The notes under the pieces are model-generated. The model searched no databases and was not told the origin of the DNA. It was given only the letters and a program-made list of their open reading frames with translations. Positions 35,301-48,600 of a stretch of 64,000 nt of DNA are shown here, in pieces. The stretch lies in NCBI RefSeq assembly GCF_037975245.1, contig NC_092567.1, positions 23,836,376-23,900,375 on the forward strand. The letters run 5' to 3'. Position numbers and translations under genes: made by a program. This DNA comes from Apostichopus japonicus. Its lineage: Eukaryota > Echinodermata > Holothuroidea > Aspidochirotida > Stichopodidae. Each line of letters starts with the position of its first letter. The first letter of the stretch is position 1.

Positions 35301-35403
35301 AGCAAGTGTCACAGACACACACACACACACACATACACACATACACACACACACACACACGCCAACCTGACTGCATAGGTTCCTTTTGCTAAAGCAAGGA
35401 ACC
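32327..35403 (-). mobile_element. AGGTCA-rich repeat element, copy 2 (3.1 kb)
   Basis: Inverted relative to copy 1, with the same ends: TAACAAGAGCCTAAGGGC...GGTTCCTTGC on the left and the GGTTCCTTTTGCTAAAGCAAGGAACC hairpin on the right. The interior has at least three ~400-bp tandem units (starting near 33042, 33440, 33840) and more diverged ones up to 34900. Each contains AGGTCA half-sites in the plus orientation at spacings of 4, 5 and 1 bases (for example 33541-33572). No ORF. Confidence 0.75.
35316..35362 (+). repeat. (CA)n microsatellite within the AGGTCA-rich element
   Basis: ACACAC tracts with two ATACACAC interruptions, the counterpart of the (GT)n in copy 1. Confidence 0.8.
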
Positions 35404-36322
35404 AAAAAAGAATGTCCGAAATACCTCACTATAAAGAAAACACAGTGACTCCTTCACAACACCTCCGAATTAAGTGACCTGTTACAGCTCGGCCAAAGTT
35501 TTCAAAAGGACTTTTGTTCTAGTTCTAATTTCTACAATCCCTCCTAGAGTGTTTAAGGTTTGTCAAATAATACAATCTATGATCTCACTGGAAGGGGGAG
35601 GTGGTGGGGGGGGTTGTTATAATTATTTTGCCGGGATTATATCTGATTGAATTTCGTTGACTCTCTGTCATAGTAATAATAAGTAATGAAAGACTTGAAC
35701 TAAAAAACATTAAAAGTGTAAAATATAAACAGATATAAAAGTTGTAAACTTGTCAGATATGTGACACAGTCACAAAAGGTGCAAGAATTAAATAATTAGC
35801 TTCACCTGTAAGAAAGAACTAGTTCCCCCTAAATCCCCCCCCCCCCCCTCCCATGAACAAAGTTGTTTGCCTATGAAATGCATCCTTTTGGAGAAAATGT
35901 ACTTGATTATTAAGATCATAAAAGTTTCATCAATGTTTTTATTACGACCAGTGATGCACTTCCGTTGGTTGTTGGTGACAATCGGCAACTGGGCAACCAG
36001 GACTCTGTTTTAGCGAACAGCTTTAAAAATGCTCAATCGAGAGACTACATGATATTATCATATCATTTCCAGGCCGCAAAGGTAAAAAAAAAAAAGTGTC
36101 TCACTGGAAATTGGGAATGAAAGGTTTAATCCTTCTAAACCCTGGAATGAAAACTCAATCCCAAATATTTAAGAGAAAAGTCAAAAATTGCACTTCCCTT
36201 CAGCCAATCCAAAAAAAAAAAAATTAATGATCATAATCATACGGAGAAGAAATATTGGGGATGCAACATCATACACTTCCGTAATGAAACTTGACGATTT
36301 ATGTAGTTATCTGTAAGGGACT
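35404..36322. other. Intergenic stretch, nothing recognised
   Basis: Contains a C run near 35838-35850 and A runs at 36087 and 36213. No gene or structured repeat seen. Confidence 0.4.
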
Positions 36323-36326
36323 TTAA

Positions 36327-36692
36327 AGGGTGTGAAGACTCGCGCAAAAAGAAACGTCTAATGCCGGTATTAAATCTGACCTAGTTTCGAATGAGGTGTG
36401 ACAGAAGTGTTAGACACCACCATCGATCCCAGAAAATACACACACAGCTTGCTACCGGCGGTAATTAGACACTAGTGTACAGTCAGTACATACAGCTGCA
36501 GTCAATACCCACAGCACAGTATAAAAACGATACAACGATGGACATCTCAGGTCCAGCAAAAGATATTACAAGGTATCACGTTTCATTACTGTCTGCATTT
36601 TGTAGCGACACGAACAAAACATCACTTGCAAGCAACGGAAAGTTTACTTTTTCAGATGGCCGCACGCGGTTTGGGGCGAGTCTTCAATGCCT
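36327..36692 (+). mobile_element. TTAA MITE, full-length copy
   Basis: Preceded by TTAA (36323-36326). Runs from AGGGTGTGAAGACTCGCGC to GCGAGTCTTCAATGCCT. The right flank is TTAC, part of the target used by the adjacent hAT insertion. Confidence 0.8.
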
Positions 36693-36698
36693 TTACAA

Positions 36699-37130
36699 CA
36701 GGGTTGTCCAACCTTTTGATAAGGAGGGCCACCTCGAATGATTATGATAAAGGAGGGGCCGCATGAGCCTACAAGCTCCTGTGGCATATCCAGGGTTTCG
36801 TGCCAGAGCGGCAAATTTCAGTGGCCCCGCTAGGGGGTCTGTATGGGAAATGAAGTTACTATGCAAACGGAGCGCCACCGTAGGTTGGCGCGTGGCGTGC
36901 AAGAAAAAAAAAATCGCCCAAAAGACCCCCAGATTGCAGGAAATGACACTTCACAAGCCTTCTGATCTGTATCAAAACAATCTTCATATTGAGATATAAT
37001 GATCTCTGAAATTTATCAAAAAAGAATTCCTGGGTAAAAATACATTTGTAAATTAATGAGGTTGGCGGGCCTGACGGGACCTTGCGGCGGGCCGCACTGT
37101 GGCCCGTGGGCCGTAGGTTGGACAACCCTG
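36699..37130. mobile_element. Non-autonomous hAT element, 432 bp, with perfect TIR and TSD
   Basis: Perfect 16-bp inverted ends (CAGGGTTGTCCAACCT) and a perfect 8-bp duplication CTTTACAA (36691-36698, 37131-37138). It landed at the very end of the TTAA MITE. The interior includes a copy of the GGAGCGCCACC core family (about 36785-36960), either nested or shared. No transposase. Confidence 0.93.
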
Positions 37131-37138
37131 CTTTACAA

Positions 37139-37895
37139 GGATCCCTGCTAGAGGATTAACTGCAAAGTGTCAATATCAAAGCATAAAAGAAGTGTCCATC
37201 ATTGATTAAACAATATTTAAAAGTCAAAATAACTCCTTGATTGATCATTTCATGCTAATCAATACTTAAATACCCTACTGTTATAATTCATTAATTCAAT
37301 TAGTTAACATTTCTTTTTGTTGTTGAAGTTTTGAAAATTTAATTTGTATGGGATAGCCACCAATATGAAAAAAAAACCTCTCTAGGCAAAAATCATTGAG
37401 AATCAAACCTAATTCACTAATTATCTGCTCATTATAACTCACCTGGTGAAAACATCTAGGTAGGGGGGGGGTGTCAAGTTTACATCAACTGAAAATTTTT
37501 CATTTGGATTAATAGTCTGCAGGTTGGTAAAAATTGTTTTCAAAACCCAAACCGCTGCTAAAGATCAAGTCTTTACAAGCAACACAGAGAATTCTCAATT
37601 AAGCCACCAAAGTTTATCCACTTGTAAGGGTGGGGGACACAGAGAATACAATATTAAGCCACCAAAGTTTATCCACTTGTAAGGGTGGGGCGTAAGGGGA
37701 GGTCGTCAGTCATTGGGTCATCACTTGATGTTAGTTGAGTATCTACCAAATGCTTTAATTTACAAAACTTTTATTAACCTAGCGTCTGAGACACCCTTTC
37801 GGTGAATCATTATTACATTAAATACATATCTACAAGAAACGGGAAAGAAAAATTTGTGTTTTTTTTTATTTTGAGTAGTCTATCAGTTCCAAGGT
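37139..37895 (-). other. 3' region of the ETS gene
   Basis: Immediately after the stop codon (minus strand) lies AATAAA at about 37871-37866, a possible but very close poly(A) signal; further TTTATT (plus) motifs lie lower. A ~62-bp direct duplication around GCCACCAAAGTTTATCCACT occurs at 37605 and 37657, with a related single copy at 39938 inside the gene. Confidence 0.45.
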
Positions 37896-38304
37896 TCATA
37901 CTCCTGGTTCTGATTTCACGGTTACCCTATTGTTATGCAAAGTTTCATTAGACTGAAAGGACGGTGGTGTTGTCTCGATGTTTCTGCTTCCTGCCATCAA
38001 AGAAGAAGAAGAATGAGAGGTTGAGGAGGAAGAAGGAAGAATGTTGGTTGGATTCAGACCAATCGGACGGGTCAGGTTCTTACTCGTGGCAGTGTTGTAG
38101 CTGACGTGTGCCGTGGGATGTGATTGGTAATGAGGTGAACCTTGGTTGATGACGGGAACGTGGCTTGCTGATGATGTGGCCGGCACGGACCCCGGGCCGA
38201 CCTTGGCCGCCTCTGACTCCAACTTTCTCTTCTCTGCCTGCCTCAACTTTCCAAACTTTGAGAATCGAGGGGCGTTGGCGATACCATTCCTGTCTTGTAG
38301 GAAT
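37896..38304 (-). CDS. ETS gene, exon 7 (terminal)
   Basis: Acceptor TTTTCATTAG|A. Continues the ETS domain C-terminal edge (R-F-L-Q-D) into a basic segment [10 protein letters not shown], a Ser/Thr/Asn-rich tail and V-K-S-E-P-G-V before TGA (37898-37896). Confidence 0.92.
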
Positions 38305-41300
38305 CTAATGAAAATAATGACAAGACAAACAGTATGGAATCGTTAAAATATATAAGCAAAAAATTTGAATTCTCTCAGTTGTTTTGACAAGTTCCTGCGT
38401 TTATTTTTACAGCTTTAAATTCTGTAGCGAAGATAAAGGTGGTGTAAATAAAAGAAAACAACTTCAGGAAGCAAAATGAAACTGCATAAAGGAGGCTTGC
38501 TGTTATGACCTTTGTTTTTATACAAATGACTTTTCTTTGTTATGTGTACTTATTCAAACAATGTTGCATTCTTGTCAAGAAACTGGTTGACTGGAAGGCT
38601 TGTAAGCCTTCCACTCACTACATGAGCGACATTAACGATTGAAACTAGCACTATAGATATTAAGATGAGGGTTTTCAACTAACAGTGTGGAGTATTTTTT
38701 CTCTTTAAAGGCATTGAAGACTCGCCCAAAACCCTGTGCTGCCATCTAAAAAGTTAACTTTCTGTTGCTTGCAAGTGAAGTTTTTTTCTTGTCGCTACAA
38801 AATGCAGACAGTAATGAAACGTGATACCTTGTAATATCTTTAGCTGGACCTGAGATGTCCATTGCTGCTATGTACACTGTGTTGTGGGTATTGACCGTAG
38901 CTGTATGTATTGACTGTACACTAGGTCTAATTACCGACGGTAGCAAGCTGTGTGTGTATTTTCTGGGATCGAAAGTGGTGTCTAACACTTCTGTTACACC
39001 TCATTCAAAACTAGGTCAGATTATTGGCATTAGACGTTTCTTTGTGCGCGAGTCTTCAATGCCTTAATATATGTGTTAACATTGTTTTGCCTATGTTAAT
39101 ATCCTTCAAGTATCAACCCTATCTGTTGCTCTATTCACCTGTATGTTTTCTCTTTATATATAAGTGTTAACATTGTTTTGCCTATGTTAATATCCTTCAA
39201 GTATCAACCCTATCTGTTGCTCTATTCACCTGTATGTTTTCTCTTTATATATAAGTGTTAACATTGCTTGCCTGTGTTAATATCCTTCAAGAATCAACCT
39301 TATCTGTTGCTCTATTCACCTGTATGTTTTCTCTTTATATATAAGTGTTAACATTGTTTTGCCTATGTTAATATCCTTCAAGTATCAACCTTATCTGTTG
39401 CTCTATTCACCTGTATGTTTTCTCTTTATATATAAGTGTTAACATTGTTTTGCCTATGTTAATATCCTTCAAGTATCAACCCTATCTGTTGCTCTATTCA
39501 CCTGTATGTTTTCTCTTTATATATAAGTGTTAACATTGCTTGCCTGTGTTAATATCCTTCAAGAATCAACCTTATCTGTTGCTCTATTCACCTGTATGTT
39601 TTCTCTTTATATATAAGTGTTAACATTGTTTTGCCTATGTTAATATCCTTCAAGTATCAACCTTATCTGTTGCTCTATTCACCTGTATGTTTTCTCTTTA
39701 TATATGTGTTAACATTGTTTTGCCTATGTTAATATCCTTCAAGTATCAACCCTATCTGTTGCTCTATTCACCTGTATGTTTTCTCTTTATATATAAGTGT
39801 TAACATTGCTTGCCTGTGTTAATATCCTTCAAGAATCAACCTTATCTGTTGCTCTATTCACCTGTATGTTTTCTCCTTATATATAAGTGTTAACATTGTT
39901 TGCCTATGGTAATATCCTTCAAGAATCAAGCAGGATGCCACCAAAGTTTATTCACTTGTAAGGGATAAAGCAACAAAGTATATCTGTTGCTCTAATTAAT
40001 CTGTTGCTTTACTTACCTGTATGTGAGCTTTTGACCCTGCTCCTTCTGAATGATTCCCATCTTGTAGTAATATCTCAAAGCTCTCGACATCTTCTCGTAG
40101 GTCATGTTGGTCCTGTTTTTCTGCTGTCCCCAGAGCTGTGCGATCTTCTGCTGGTCGTGAATCCGGAAGATTCGTTTCTCGCGGTTTTCCCAACTGATGT
40201 ACGGTTTGAATGTGTCGTCTGAGAGTAGTTGGATGATGAAGTCCCAAAGAAGTCGACAGTCTTTACCTGATGATGCGAGAAGATATCAAAAGGGCGTGAA
40301 TTGACCGAGCAGAAGACTTTCACATACACATTAGGAATTTATTGTTAATGCATCTATTCCTAAAACAAAACTGCACCTGTCATTTATGTTATATTCTAGC
40401 ATTTGTGCACACCATTGTTATCATCGGTCCACCTATTGCACAAAATGTTAACATAAATATATATTTACCAATGCGTTCACACGGTGGACTGCCAGTTCCA
40501 TGTCAATATTACATATTTACTGATGCATTCACATGGTGCACTGCCTGTTCCATGTTAATATTACATATTATATATTTACAGATGCTTTCACATGGTGGAC
40601 TGCCTGTTCCATGTTCATATTATATATTTACCGATGAATTCACATGGTGGACTGCCTGTTCCAGGTTAATATTACATATTATCTATTTACCGACGCGTTC
40701 ACATGGTGGACTGCCTGTTCCATGTTAATATTACATATTATGTATTTACCGATGTGTTCACACGGTGGACTGCCTGTTCCATGTTAATATTACATATTAT
40801 GTATTTACCGATGCGTTCACATGGTGGACTGCCTGTTCCATGTTAATATTACATATTATATATTTACCGATGCGTTCACATGGTGGACTGCCTGTTCCAT
40901 GTTCCGGTCTCGGCGGTGACTGTCTAACCATCTCCATAGGGCTGCCTTGTTTCAGGAAATAAGAATTTTCTGATGATGAGGAATCTGAACGTCCCCTGAG
41001 CTTGGTGTTCCGAGGTAGCACGTTCATGAGATGCAATCCCGGGGGGGCCTCAACATGACCCCAGCTTCCTAAGGCTGTGTTCCTGTGAAAATCTGACTGA
41101 TAGGAAGCTGACCCCAGGGGTCCTAGCTGGGGGAAAAAGACTGGGGGATGATGGGAAGCGACCGTCTGTCGGTGGGACGATTCTGAAAAGACTTCACTTT
41201 CCACCAACTTGCCGTAGGGTGGGCACAAAACAGCCGAGTCACTCCTCCTCTGGGAGAGGAAAGATGACCTCGCGTCAGATGATGAGGTCATCACAGGCTT

Positions 41301-44300
41301 GGGAGTACGTATCGCAAAGCTGGATTTGTGACCCGATGAATCGAGACCGGACACGGCCGTACTCTTTGAGGCCATGCAGGTACGATCTGGCGAGGAGTAA
41401 GTGTGAGGCGGGGAACACTCTTGTGGGTAATCTACTTTGGCTTGCTCATAATACTGGAAGGGTCTCTTCTTGGGTACGACAGCCGAAACGTGCTCGGGTG
41501 ACCTGCTGGCAGATGGACTGAGGCGTCCGCCGCTCTCAGGATGAAAGGTTGCTACGTGACTTCGGCTGTTCGTTCCTAAGCTGCTCATGTTCTGGAAGGC
41601 ACGACACCTCGAGGGAGTTCCCTGCAGATCTTCGTCTGTAATTCCAGGAGAGCTGTTGCCAGAGTCACTGTTAGCCTTCTCTGTTATCGAAAAACAAAAT
41701 GAAGATGGAGATTCCGGATGTAAAACATTATCCTATGACGAAAAAAATGCAATAAGTTGATGCAAGGGGTGATTATCATTGGATTTTCTGGACATATATA
41801 TGCATTTTGTACAGATTTCTTCAACAGACTCAATATGTTCACAGGCCAGAGTGTGTATTAAAAATGAGTAATCCCACAACACAGTATACATAGCAGCGAT
41901 GGACATCTCAGGTCCAGCTAAAGATAACAAGGTATCACATTTCATTACTGTCTGCATTTTGTAGCGACAAGAAACAAACTTCACTTGCAAGCAACGGAAA
42001 GTTAAATTTTGCAGCGGGCGGCACGCAGTTTGGGGCGAGTCTTCAATACCTGTAAGGACAATTCACCCATCATGAAAGCATGAATAAGGATTTGTACGTT
42101 TTTCCTGAAGGGAACTAACCACTTACCTGGTATCGAGAGATTCAACGCAGCATCTGCATGCTCCAGCAATCGTTTGTGGTACTCCGGGTCCATGGCTGTT
42201 GTCATGTTCATTTGACCTGACATTTGACCTGACAATAAAAGAGAAAAGAGTGTGAAATCAATGGAAGTTGTTCTGTAGAAACTGCACATTAATTCAATAC
42301 AAAAATATATGTATGTATGTATTTTAGATCCTCCTGCAAGTAGGAACTCACGAAGAAGCCATCATTGGCTTGAATCAAAGCCAGACTGACCGAAGTCAGT
42401 CTCTTAGATTCATATTTAACGTCCATGATTATGAATTGTCAATTGTCAACAACTCTGTAACTGGACAACATACAGCTTGTCACAGATTTGTGATATGTCA
42501 CAGTAATATGTCACAGATTTCTATAAAATTCAGCACTTGAATAGACTGGTAGGCTTGGACGGAATGAAGGCAGTAGGTATTGAGCAGGATAACAACTTTC
42601 AAGTAGATATTGGGTTGCAGTTCCAGTACTAAAACTTTCCCAGCAAAGACTGACCATAACAAAACCTTAAGGAAAGTGGGTGTTCGAGCTACCCATTTAT
42701 TGCGCTTCAGTTTACATGATTCACCTGCTCCCAGACACACAGGTAAACACCGTCTGAGTCGATGCACATTGCAGAAATGTGTAATACCAAGTTTAATGAT
42801 AGATTCGGAAAGTATGACAATATCATTGATACAAGTATAGGGATATAGAGACTGATGAAAGTATTGAAATCAAAGTCACCTTGACACGTTATTATGCAAA
42901 ATTGGAAAAATAGGAATAAATATATCAACAAATCCAATCAATAACAGAAAGGGAAGGGTTTTTACAAAGAAGCTCTTGTCTACATTGAAAAACATCCTTA
43001 ATTAATTCACAAAAAGTTACTGCACATTTCAGATTCCCTGGAACTCAAAATGAATGATTTTTTTTCTTTTTTCTACGAGGGCCAGAGAGAAACATTGATT
43101 GCAGCAAAGGGTCACAGAGGAGCTAAATCTCACTAAAAGTTGATTGATCATTGTGCAAGGTAGGTCGGAAGGGTGCTTAATCCTAAGGCTCTATAAGGGG
43201 CTACAGACCCAAGTAGTGCCAGATTTTGGCCAGATTGAAGTCTTAAAAGAATGTTGTCATGACGACGACATTACGTAGTAACCAAAAGTTCACTCTGCTC
43301 ATTAATACTTCCGCCAGTAAACAACTGCAGTGTAGCACTGATGGGAATGGTCAGACGCATCTCACTCAAACGTCCTGAAACACGCACGTCACGGAGGTAT
43401 TACTGTAACTGTCGGGAGACATTTCCATCAATGGAAAAAGGGGAAGATGATTGACCTCCGTGGGGAAATTTCCTTTTTAACATCCATAACCGTCTACGTG
43501 GATACCGCTCATTACCGTAATTAACCCCTAAGACAAACTGCCATTCCTCTGTGCTCACACCTTCCTGTTTGATCATTTCATCTATCCGTTTTCCCACGCG
43601 AAACAAAACCAAACTCCTGTCTGGACTGTTGCCTTAATTTCCATAAATTGTCTAATGATCAAAATTGTACCTTAAAACAGTTGTGCGCATCTCAAAGTTA
43701 GCTTCACATTTTTTATGTGTAGTATTACCTCCCCACCCCGTCCCATCCTGAATGAAAATGTGGAAGTTTTTTTATTTTTAATTTTTTTAAGGTTTGATTG
43801 TTTACGTAATCTACCATGCGGCGTAGACTGAATGTGATCAAAACGCCTCCATCCACCAGCTGTTATAGCTAGCAACATGAAAGTGACATAGTGCTGAACC
43901 TCCCAGTGTTGAGATTTACATGACTTCTGAAAAGACTTTGTACACAAACATACTAAGATATGTTCAGATTTGATTCGAGAGGCTATGCCTAGTGCATTAA
44001 CTATTGTTCTGGGTCCTCGAAGGCTGTGCTTGACCCTTCGTTTCACCCCGGTCAACAAGTATCAACAATGCTTAGATTGCAAACGATTAAAACTAGGGAA
44101 TCTATGTGGATCTTAAAAATGTATATTTATTATTAAACTAGAAATGAATGACAATTTCTAATTCTAAACAGTTTGTAAACTGAGAAAATTGTTTTCATAT
44201 TCTCTCAAATAATCAGATGCAAGAATGACATTCTCCCAAATTTTAAATTAAAGGGTGTGAAGACTCCCACAAAAAGAAACGTCTAATGCCGGTAATCTGA

Positions 44301-45598
44301 CCTAGTTTCGAATGAGGTGTAACAGAAGTGTTAGACACCACCATCAATCCCAGAAAATACACACACAGCTTGCTACTGTCGGTACTGAGACACTAGTGTA
44401 CAGTCAGTACATACAGCTGCGGTCAATACCCATAGGACACTGTATAAACGATACAGCGATGGACCAGCTAAAGATAACAAGGTATCACGTTTCATTACTG
44501 TCTGCATTTTGTAGCGACACAAACAAAACGTCACTTGCAAGCAACAGAAAGTTAACTTTTTCAGATGGCCGCACGCAGTTTGGGGCGAGTCTTCAATACC
44601 AACTAGTATTGTATTGGTTTTAATTTACCTGTACTTGTGAGACATGTAGCAGGAGGTTCTCCAGAGGGAAAGTACATGTGTCTGTAGAGCGGTTCTGGTC
44701 TCGTCGGAATCGTGTTTCTCTCCTGAGTCATTTTGCTGGAATTATCTGCATGGAAATGTGTGATGAAAAGATTAATTCTGATTTTGTCACTGAAGAAAGT
44801 TACAATTAAAATAATAATAAAACAAATTGATATATCCTTTTATCAACATCATCATTTTTTTTTTACATTTCTTTGTTTCTTCAAATTAGTCACCAGAGTT
44901 TTGACAGATGTAAGTCCATGGATGCTAAATGGTGGTGTTCTACACCCGGATAGCTAGCATAGCATTTAATCTATAATTACCATTCAATTATCAGGGATAT
45001 AAAGTGTCAAAGGTTACCAGGTCAACGCAGGTCTCAGTAAAGTGAGTGGGCAGATGTTGTGGTAGTATGCAGTGTTTGTTTCAACAAGCACTGTTATTTT
45101 TGCCACTCAAGACAGAGTTTTCCACACCTGATATATGATTCATTGTGTCTATTTTAAGACTCCTGAATGTCTTTGAAATCTTAAAATAGAAGTTTCAGAA
45201 ACTCCCAGGAGAGTACTTTGGTAAACTTCTGAACTTTGGAAACATTTGGGATCAATACGGATGACCTCTAAAGCACCTTTAATTGTGTCTTTTCTCTTAG
45301 TTCCGTTACCATGGAAACTTCTCAATATTTGATCATACCAACCTGTGGATAGCATTCGCTGAAGATATTCAAACAGCACGTCGCCGGCGAAGGGTGCACG
45401 GAGAAGAAATGCGTCCCTTCCCAACAGACAGAGTGCTTTACCATTCATGCTGAATCTGTCCACTTCAACATTGTCCAATGAAAACTCCTCTTTGCACCAA
45501 ACCAACCACTGTTTCACTTCTCCCTTTGTCCAACATTTCGGGGGTTTTTCTGAAGAAAACGATAAAACATCAGACACTTGTCAATGCAGAAGCAAGAA

Positions 45599-45630
<32 letters not shown>

Positions 45631-48600
45631 GCCCCCAAAGGTCGTCATGGCAATTGTTGAACTCTAAATGAACCCATAGGCTTCGAACAACAAGTGACAT
45701 TAGGGATACTTTGATGTCAACAAAAGTAAAGATTTAGTTTTGACTTGTGGTTCCATAAAGATGAAAATGTTTAGTTACATCACTGGAGCCAATTGCTGAA
45801 AAAATTGCCAGTGCATAAACAATCTAGTAGAGCTACTTATAACATCAAATTCCCTCTTGCACGAGTTTCCTTGAATAAATACAAAAATAACATTAATTAG
45901 TAGATTATGTCATCTGCACCGACAAAAAAATACCTGCCTGCAGTTAATTACTACACCCAACGGACGAAAAAATCACTGGCATTTAGCCAGTAAATAGCCA
46001 TCAATTTCGAGGTATGACTTTGAACCATGGTCTGATATATATTCCAGTCTCATTGATAGCTATATGTTTCCATATATAGCAACATCCAGCAGTTGGTCAA
46101 TACATTAATATTTAATCTTTGCTCTGACTTAAAGGTCAGACCATGTGGTCCAAGAATCCTGGAAGGAAAAACCACCATGAAACCTTTGTCAGGCTCCAGT
46201 GACTTGCATAGGGTTTCAAAATTGCAGGGGGGGGGAGGAGGGGAGGAGTACGAATTCTAGAATCTCCCAACTGATTTGGGGGGGGGGAATGAGGGGAGGA
46301 GTACGAATTCTAGAATCTCCCAACTGATTTAGGTTTGGAAATGAGCCTGTGCAGAAGGGAGAGAGGCATATTTAGGATTTGGATAAAGGAGAGCATTTTT
46401 TTCACAACCTGGTTGCATCATACTTTCAACATAAAAAGATAAAGATGTTACTGAGTATAAAATTTAAAGTCTGCCTCCACTGTACATAAATCTAGTGTTT
46501 CGATAGAGGGCGCTGCCTTATTGGTACTTATACATGTGTTCAATACTGCTGAGGTTACGGACCTCTGAAAAGCACTCCAAGGCACACAAGCACGTCATAT
46601 GAATGGGCACACTGACGATTTGGTTAATTGAATAGTTTAACGTAAACGTTCCACTTGTGCAGTTTGGACGGGCGAAAAACAGTGCTTTTAAGAAAGCAAA
46701 AACTAGTATGACTAAACTTGAAATTTTGAAAATAGGTTTCAAAAAGATCCTCTTGTTCAATAATTTATGTATGAAATTGCAAACTACGATACTAGCGATC
46801 AACTAATAATAATGTCATGTGTGCAGCTTGTCAAGTTAAGATAGATAGATAGACAGACAGACAGATACTGTAGATAGAGAGATATCTAGAACCAATATGA
46901 TCGATAGTGCCTCCTGTTGATTTGGGCTTTTTTAGCTCCATTAGGTTAGTTATTATAGTTAACCTTTTAAAATGTTTGTTTAAAAGGAACAGAAACGAAA
47001 GCCTACATTCTAACAGCCACAGAGCTCTTGTCTGTAATATTGCTGCCTATTTGCTTTTATCTTGCAATTGTACTCCAAATTTGCTATTTTTAAGCTTTCC
47101 GCACTAAAAAAAAATCCTTAACAAATAAAATAAAATCCTCATTCACTATCTGTCCTGTACAGTAGCTTAAATTCCTTCCTTTTAAGTAATTACCGAGAAA
47201 CTTAGCTGAAAGCCATTCACAAGATCAAGTACTGTAGGTAAGTAAAAACTGAAACCATGGTGATAAATTCCTGAGCCATTCAATAAATTGCCAATAATTT
47301 TTGACAATGGCTCGGATTTTAAGGAACCCCGCTCCAAACTTGTCGACCCGTCAAAAGCCAATAAACTATGTCGAGTTAAAATCCCAAGGTGTCACCTGAT
47401 GCCACCTACAGACAATATTAAAAGGTGCACTTCTGTGTTTAAAGGTATGCTGTACTGGCCCCAAATATGCTAGATATTCAAATATGGTCACCTTTGGTCA
47501 AAATTCTTAAACTGTTTTATTACAACCTTTTGAGGAAATTTTCCTCACTGTGACATTCAGATATCTTGTGTGTTCCTTAAAAATGTCTGAGAACAATTTT
47601 GGAGAGTAACGACCTGCAGGAAAGTACTTTCTGAAAACTTCTAGCAATTCTAGCCGGCTATAATTTGGGGGCTGTACGGACTATCTTAAAATATAATCTA
47701 GCGACATATTACTCAAGTTTTCATGGAATCACATGGACTGAATATAGAAACTGATTTTAGTTGTGTCCACCCAGATTGTTTTTCGAGGGAGAAAATCCTG
47801 GTTTGGGTTACAACTTTACCATCCTATATTAATGATATCATCTTCTTTGTCCTGCGTATGTTTCTCGGAAAATTCCCATCTTTATATTCCCTCTCTCTTA
47901 AGACTAGCCTGTATTCTTTCCTACAGTTACACTTTCTCAGAATTTGTGCGTATGCATTTATTTATGCAAGCTTGCATTTTTTATTTCTCCCATTGTTTAA
48001 CATAATTGAAGTGACTCACACTAATTCATGAACAGACTTAATATTGATGAAATAGGATTTAGAAAGAACTTAAAACAATGGAATTAATAAATATTTAACA
48101 TATAAGAATTGCTGCAGATTGCAAACCTTGATATTTCAACATTCTCATCGAACATAGTTATGTCATTGAAATTTGAATAAAACAGGCTGTTATACCCCAT
48201 GATTTGGACATTTACATGCTAGGATCTACACTGTGTTTTCAACAAGGGTACGCACTGTAGCTTAACCAGGGAGTTGTTAAGTGCAAGTGAATATGCAGCA
48301 ATGTAATTAGAATAAATTCCACTTAAAAAGGGGGGAAACTAACAATTACTTTGGCTTCCATGAACAGCTTGATTGCATTGCTAATGTACAGTTACAATTT
48401 CATGCCTACTGTAATTCCATGGCACTGTACTGAGTTACTAAAACGTTGTGGAGTTTTATTTTATCAGTAGAATGTTATCTTTTCCATATTCTAGTTTAAG
48501 ATATGCAGGTTTGCAAAATATATATAAACCAAATAAAATCACGCTGGATAAAAAAAAAAATTTAAATTTTTTTCTCAATCTGTTTTTTTGTATGAAATCT

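Larger units (their letters stand above)
38305..40016 (-). other. Intron 6 of the ETS gene, containing a MITE and a satellite array
   Basis: Donor ACAG|GTAAGT at 40016, acceptor at 38305. About 70% of it consists of the TTAA MITE (38709-39063) and the directly adjoining 92-bp satellite (39064-39932). Confidence 0.85.

Noticed and set aside
39064-39932. CRISPR-like array
   Set aside because: Units are contiguous without variable spacers, too long, and sit in an intron of a eukaryotic gene.
40342-40962. Plus-strand repeated frames ([11 protein letters not shown]-type)
   Set aside because: They are the antisense reading of the 59-bp minisatellite derived from ETS exon 5.
43672-44058. 128-codon minus-strand frame in ETS intron 3
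   Set aside because: Lies inside an intron, no motif recognised, Lys/Asn-rich segment from an A-rich tract.
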